Positions 4,293 through 6,106 of a stretch of DNA of 6,106 nucleotides are shown piece by piece. This DNA comes from JBECKW01 sp040235505. Its GTDB lineage: Bacteria; Desulfobacterota; Desulfobacteria; Desulfobacterales; JAFDDL01. Both the position numbers and the translations under genes were made by a program. The stretch is from assembly GCA_040235505.1 (NCBI GenBank), contig JBECKW010000200.1, positions 1 through 6,106 on the forward strand, written 5' to 3'. Each line of letters begins with the position of its first letter. The first letter of the stretch is position 1. A model generated the notes under the pieces. It was not told where the DNA came from and searched no databases. It worked only from the letters and a program-made list of their open reading frames with translations.

Positions 4293-6106
4293 TCAGATCT
4301 GGGATGCGGCGGCAAAGGCGGTTCGGGTGCATGTCCGCACCGACCCCGCGCTGTCGCAATCACCGATGGAAAAGAACCGGCTGGCGGTACCGTAAAACTT
4401 CTGCGCCTCCTCTTTTCTCGGCTTCCTGCTTGCGGATATCACCACGTTGTCGGCCTGGAGGGTTTTCTTGTTCCCCTTGGCATCGACATACGTTACTTTC
4501 CCTTTCGAGATTTTCGTGACCGTAACTTCTGTGATATACTTGAAGTTGTCCATTGCCTCATACATCAGCTCCACCGTGGAAAAGTAGTGGACCGGCTGGG
4601 AATCATACCCAAGCCTTTTCTCGCTTGTCAGGACCGTCACGTTATGGCCGTTCTGACCGAGGTATATCCCGGTCTGCGTGCCGATCACATCGCCGCCGAT
4701 CACCACAACATTTTTCCCAAGGTTTTTATTGCCGAAAACGAAAATCGGCGCCAGGACATTGCTCTCCCTGGCACCCGGTATATCCGGAATGACGGGCTCG
4801 GCACCTGTGGCAGCCATGACCACGTCGTAGCCTTTTGCCCTGATCATTTCCGCGGTGGCCCGGGTTCTCATCAATACCTCGACCCCGAGTTTGTCCATCT
4901 GGCGGATCAGGTAATCCTTGTAGTTTTTCACGGGCCATTGAAAGGAGGCATAATCCGCGTGCCGGAGCTGACCGCCAAGGAAATCGTTCCTTTCATACAG
5001 GGTCACCTGATGCCCCCTTTCGGCAGCAATGACAGCGGCTCTCATACCGGCCGGCCCGCCGCCGATGACAGCAACCTTTCGTGAAACGACCGGCGCCTCG
5101 ATCATCCGGTCAACCCTGGCCCTGTAAGCGATGCCCATCTTCGGGTTCACGGAACACACATCCACCAGCAGAGACTCGTCCTTTACAATTCTGAAGTCGG
5201 CGTGCGCCCCATGGCATTTGTTGCACAGGATACAGGGCACCACATCCTCTCCCCGGCCTTCATATGCTTTTTCCCCATATTCAGGGTCTGAGATGAAGGC
5301 CCTTGCCATGGCAATCATATCCGTTTTTCCGCTTGCGACATATTCTTCGTTCAGATCCAGATCCTGAAATCCACCCACCGGGGCAACAACAATCCCGGCG
5401 CCGCTTTTCTTTACCGCCTCGGCATAGTGGAGGGTGTTGGGGTGCCCCTTCTCCGAATTAAACCCCGTGGGATGGGAAGAAGCGCCATCCCAATCACGAA
5501 TCTGAAGAATGTCAACCGAGCCTTCCCACAGTTTCGCATATTCACAGAGATCCTCCACGGTGTAGCCGCCCGCCTCCTCCTGGCCGGTGACCTGGGCCTC
5601 GATCAGAAAATCCTGCCCACAGGCCTTCTTGATGGACTGACACACATCGATGGTCAAACGGGCACGCTTTTCAAGGCTCCCGCCGTATTTATCGGTTCTT
5701 TTATTGACAGCCGGCGACAGAGAACAGGCCAGAACCGAGGAACGATACGACATATAAAGACTCACCATATCTAACCCGAGTTCCTTGAAAAGTCTCACCG
5801 CCTGCGTCCAGTCCTCGATGGTCGACTGTATCTGCTCGAGGGAAATCTCCTTTTTAGACCCCCAGCCACGATACTTTTCAGCACGGACCGCCTTCGGATC
5901 GGATGCCTTGATTTCACTGATACTGACCCCTTCCGGTTCAGCATCGATGGTAAGGGCCACGTTCATCTTTGACCCATAGAAATGAACGGCATCCGCCAAA
6001 TGTGCGAGGCGAAGCTGAGTGGTTGGATCATTGAGGTTGCATATCCGGTTATGGGTGAGCGATCCGCAGCCGCGCAGGGTGACGACCGCGGCACCGTTTC
6101 TTGCAA
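4293..6106 (-). CDS. FMN/FAD 4Fe-4S oxidoreductase, 2,4-dienoyl-CoA reductase / enoate reductase superfamily (N-terminus missing)
   Basis: 603 codons are visible, open to the right edge, so about 60-80 N-terminal residues are missing; stop TGA at 4295-4293. Visible residues 1-285 belong to an old-yellow-enzyme TIM barrel that binds FMN (LSPAVNKRTDKYGGSLEKRA near 129-148, then APVGG and MARAFISDP). A 4Fe-4S site follows with Cys291, Cys294, Cys297 and Cys317. Next comes a Rossmann FAD domain with GGGPAG (348-353), then an inserted NAD(P)H domain (GGDVIG, 470-475), and a closing FAD contact SIGDCDSAG (579-587). Such cytoplasmic enzymes pass NAD(P)H electrons through FAD and Fe-S to FMN to reduce activated C=C bonds or related substrates. 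Oddities: the cluster spacing is CX2CX2CX19C, unlike CX2CX3CX11C of E. coli FadH; the usual catalytic Tyr position before the NxRTDxYGG motif aligns with Ser, and the FadH His region reads RDWDGASSHP. The substrate cannot be assigned, and no gene symbol is justified. Confidence 0.88.
   Translation of the reverse strand, partial: ARNGAAVVTLRGCGSLTHNRICNLNDPTTQLRLAHLADAVHFYGSKMNVALTIDAEPEGVSISEIKASDPKAVRAEKYRGWGSKKEISLEQIQSTIEDWTQAVRLFKELGLDMVSLYMSYRSSVLACSLSPAVNKRTDKYGGSLEKRARLTIDVCQSIKKACGQDFLIEAQVTGQEEAGGYTVEDLCEYAKLWEGSVDILQIRDWDGASSHPTGFNSEKGHPNTLHYAEAVKKSGAGIVVAPVGGFQDLDLNEEYVASGKTDMIAMARAFISDPEYGEKAYEGRGEDVVPCILCNKCHGAHADFRIVKDESLLVDVCSVNPKMGIAYRARVDRMIEAPVVSRKVAVIGGGPAGMRAAVIAAERGHQVTLYERNDFLGGQLRHADYASFQWPVKNYKDYLIRQMDKLGVEVLMRTRATAEMIRAKGYDVVMAATGAEPVIPDIPGARESNVLAPIFVFGNKNLGKNVVVIGGDVIGTQTGIYLGQNGHNVTVLTSEKRLGYDSQPVHYFSTVELMYEAMDNFKYITEVTVTKISKGKVTYVDAKGNKKTLQADNVVISASRKPRKEEAQKFYGTASRFFSIGDCDSAGSVRTCTRTAFAAASQI

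Noticed and set aside
4140..5084. A 314-codon plus-strand open frame
   Set aside because: It is antisense to the S4 gene and the flavoenzyme, both of which have clear family motifs; its own translation resembles no protein family.

Overview
The window looks like a chromosomal segment of a mid-GC Gram-negative anaerobe, most plausibly a Desulfobacterota (delta-proteobacterial) relative. This rests on gene content and protein style: a large flavin/Fe-S ene-reductase-type oxidoreductase, a small S4 RNA-binding protein, a secreted Ig-like/beta-helix protein and a DUF4143 ATPase. No rRNA or other marker gene is present, so the taxonomic guess is weak.

Layout, left to right. Positions 1-95 hold the first 31 codons of a minus-strand gene for an exported protein, with a strong ribosome binding site and a good sigma70-like promoter (151-179). 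Positions 96-467 are otherwise non-coding and carry a GC hairpin and four degenerate heptamer repeats. Positions 468-2267 (minus) encode a signal peptide, a bacterial Ig-like domain and a right-handed beta-helix protein interrupted by an 87-residue Met/Gly/Pro-rich segment. The frame is open from a strong Shine-Dalgarno and ATG to the final TAA, except for a single in-frame amber codon (codon 23) exactly at the signal-peptide boundary. Positions 2268-2688 are intergenic, with a candidate promoter for the beta-helix gene, a possible small minus-strand gene (43 codons, perhaps frameshifted), and a 22-nt-period repeat array wrapped around a strong promoter.

That promoter drives the only plus-strand gene, a DUF4143-type AAA ATPase (2689-3909, possibly from 2656). 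It converges on a minus-strand pair: an S4-domain protein (4005-4232) lying 60 nt downstream of a two-flavin, 4Fe-4S oxidoreductase of the 2,4-dienoyl-CoA reductase / enoate reductase superfamily (4293-6106, N-terminus beyond the window). The last two may be co-transcribed.

No complete multi-gene novel system is visible. The two observations most worth following are the amber codon at the signal-peptide junction (recent nonsense mutation, sequence error, or amber decoding such as pyrrolysine) and the phased repeat array, which looks like an operator for the ATPase gene and may be bound by that gene's own product.
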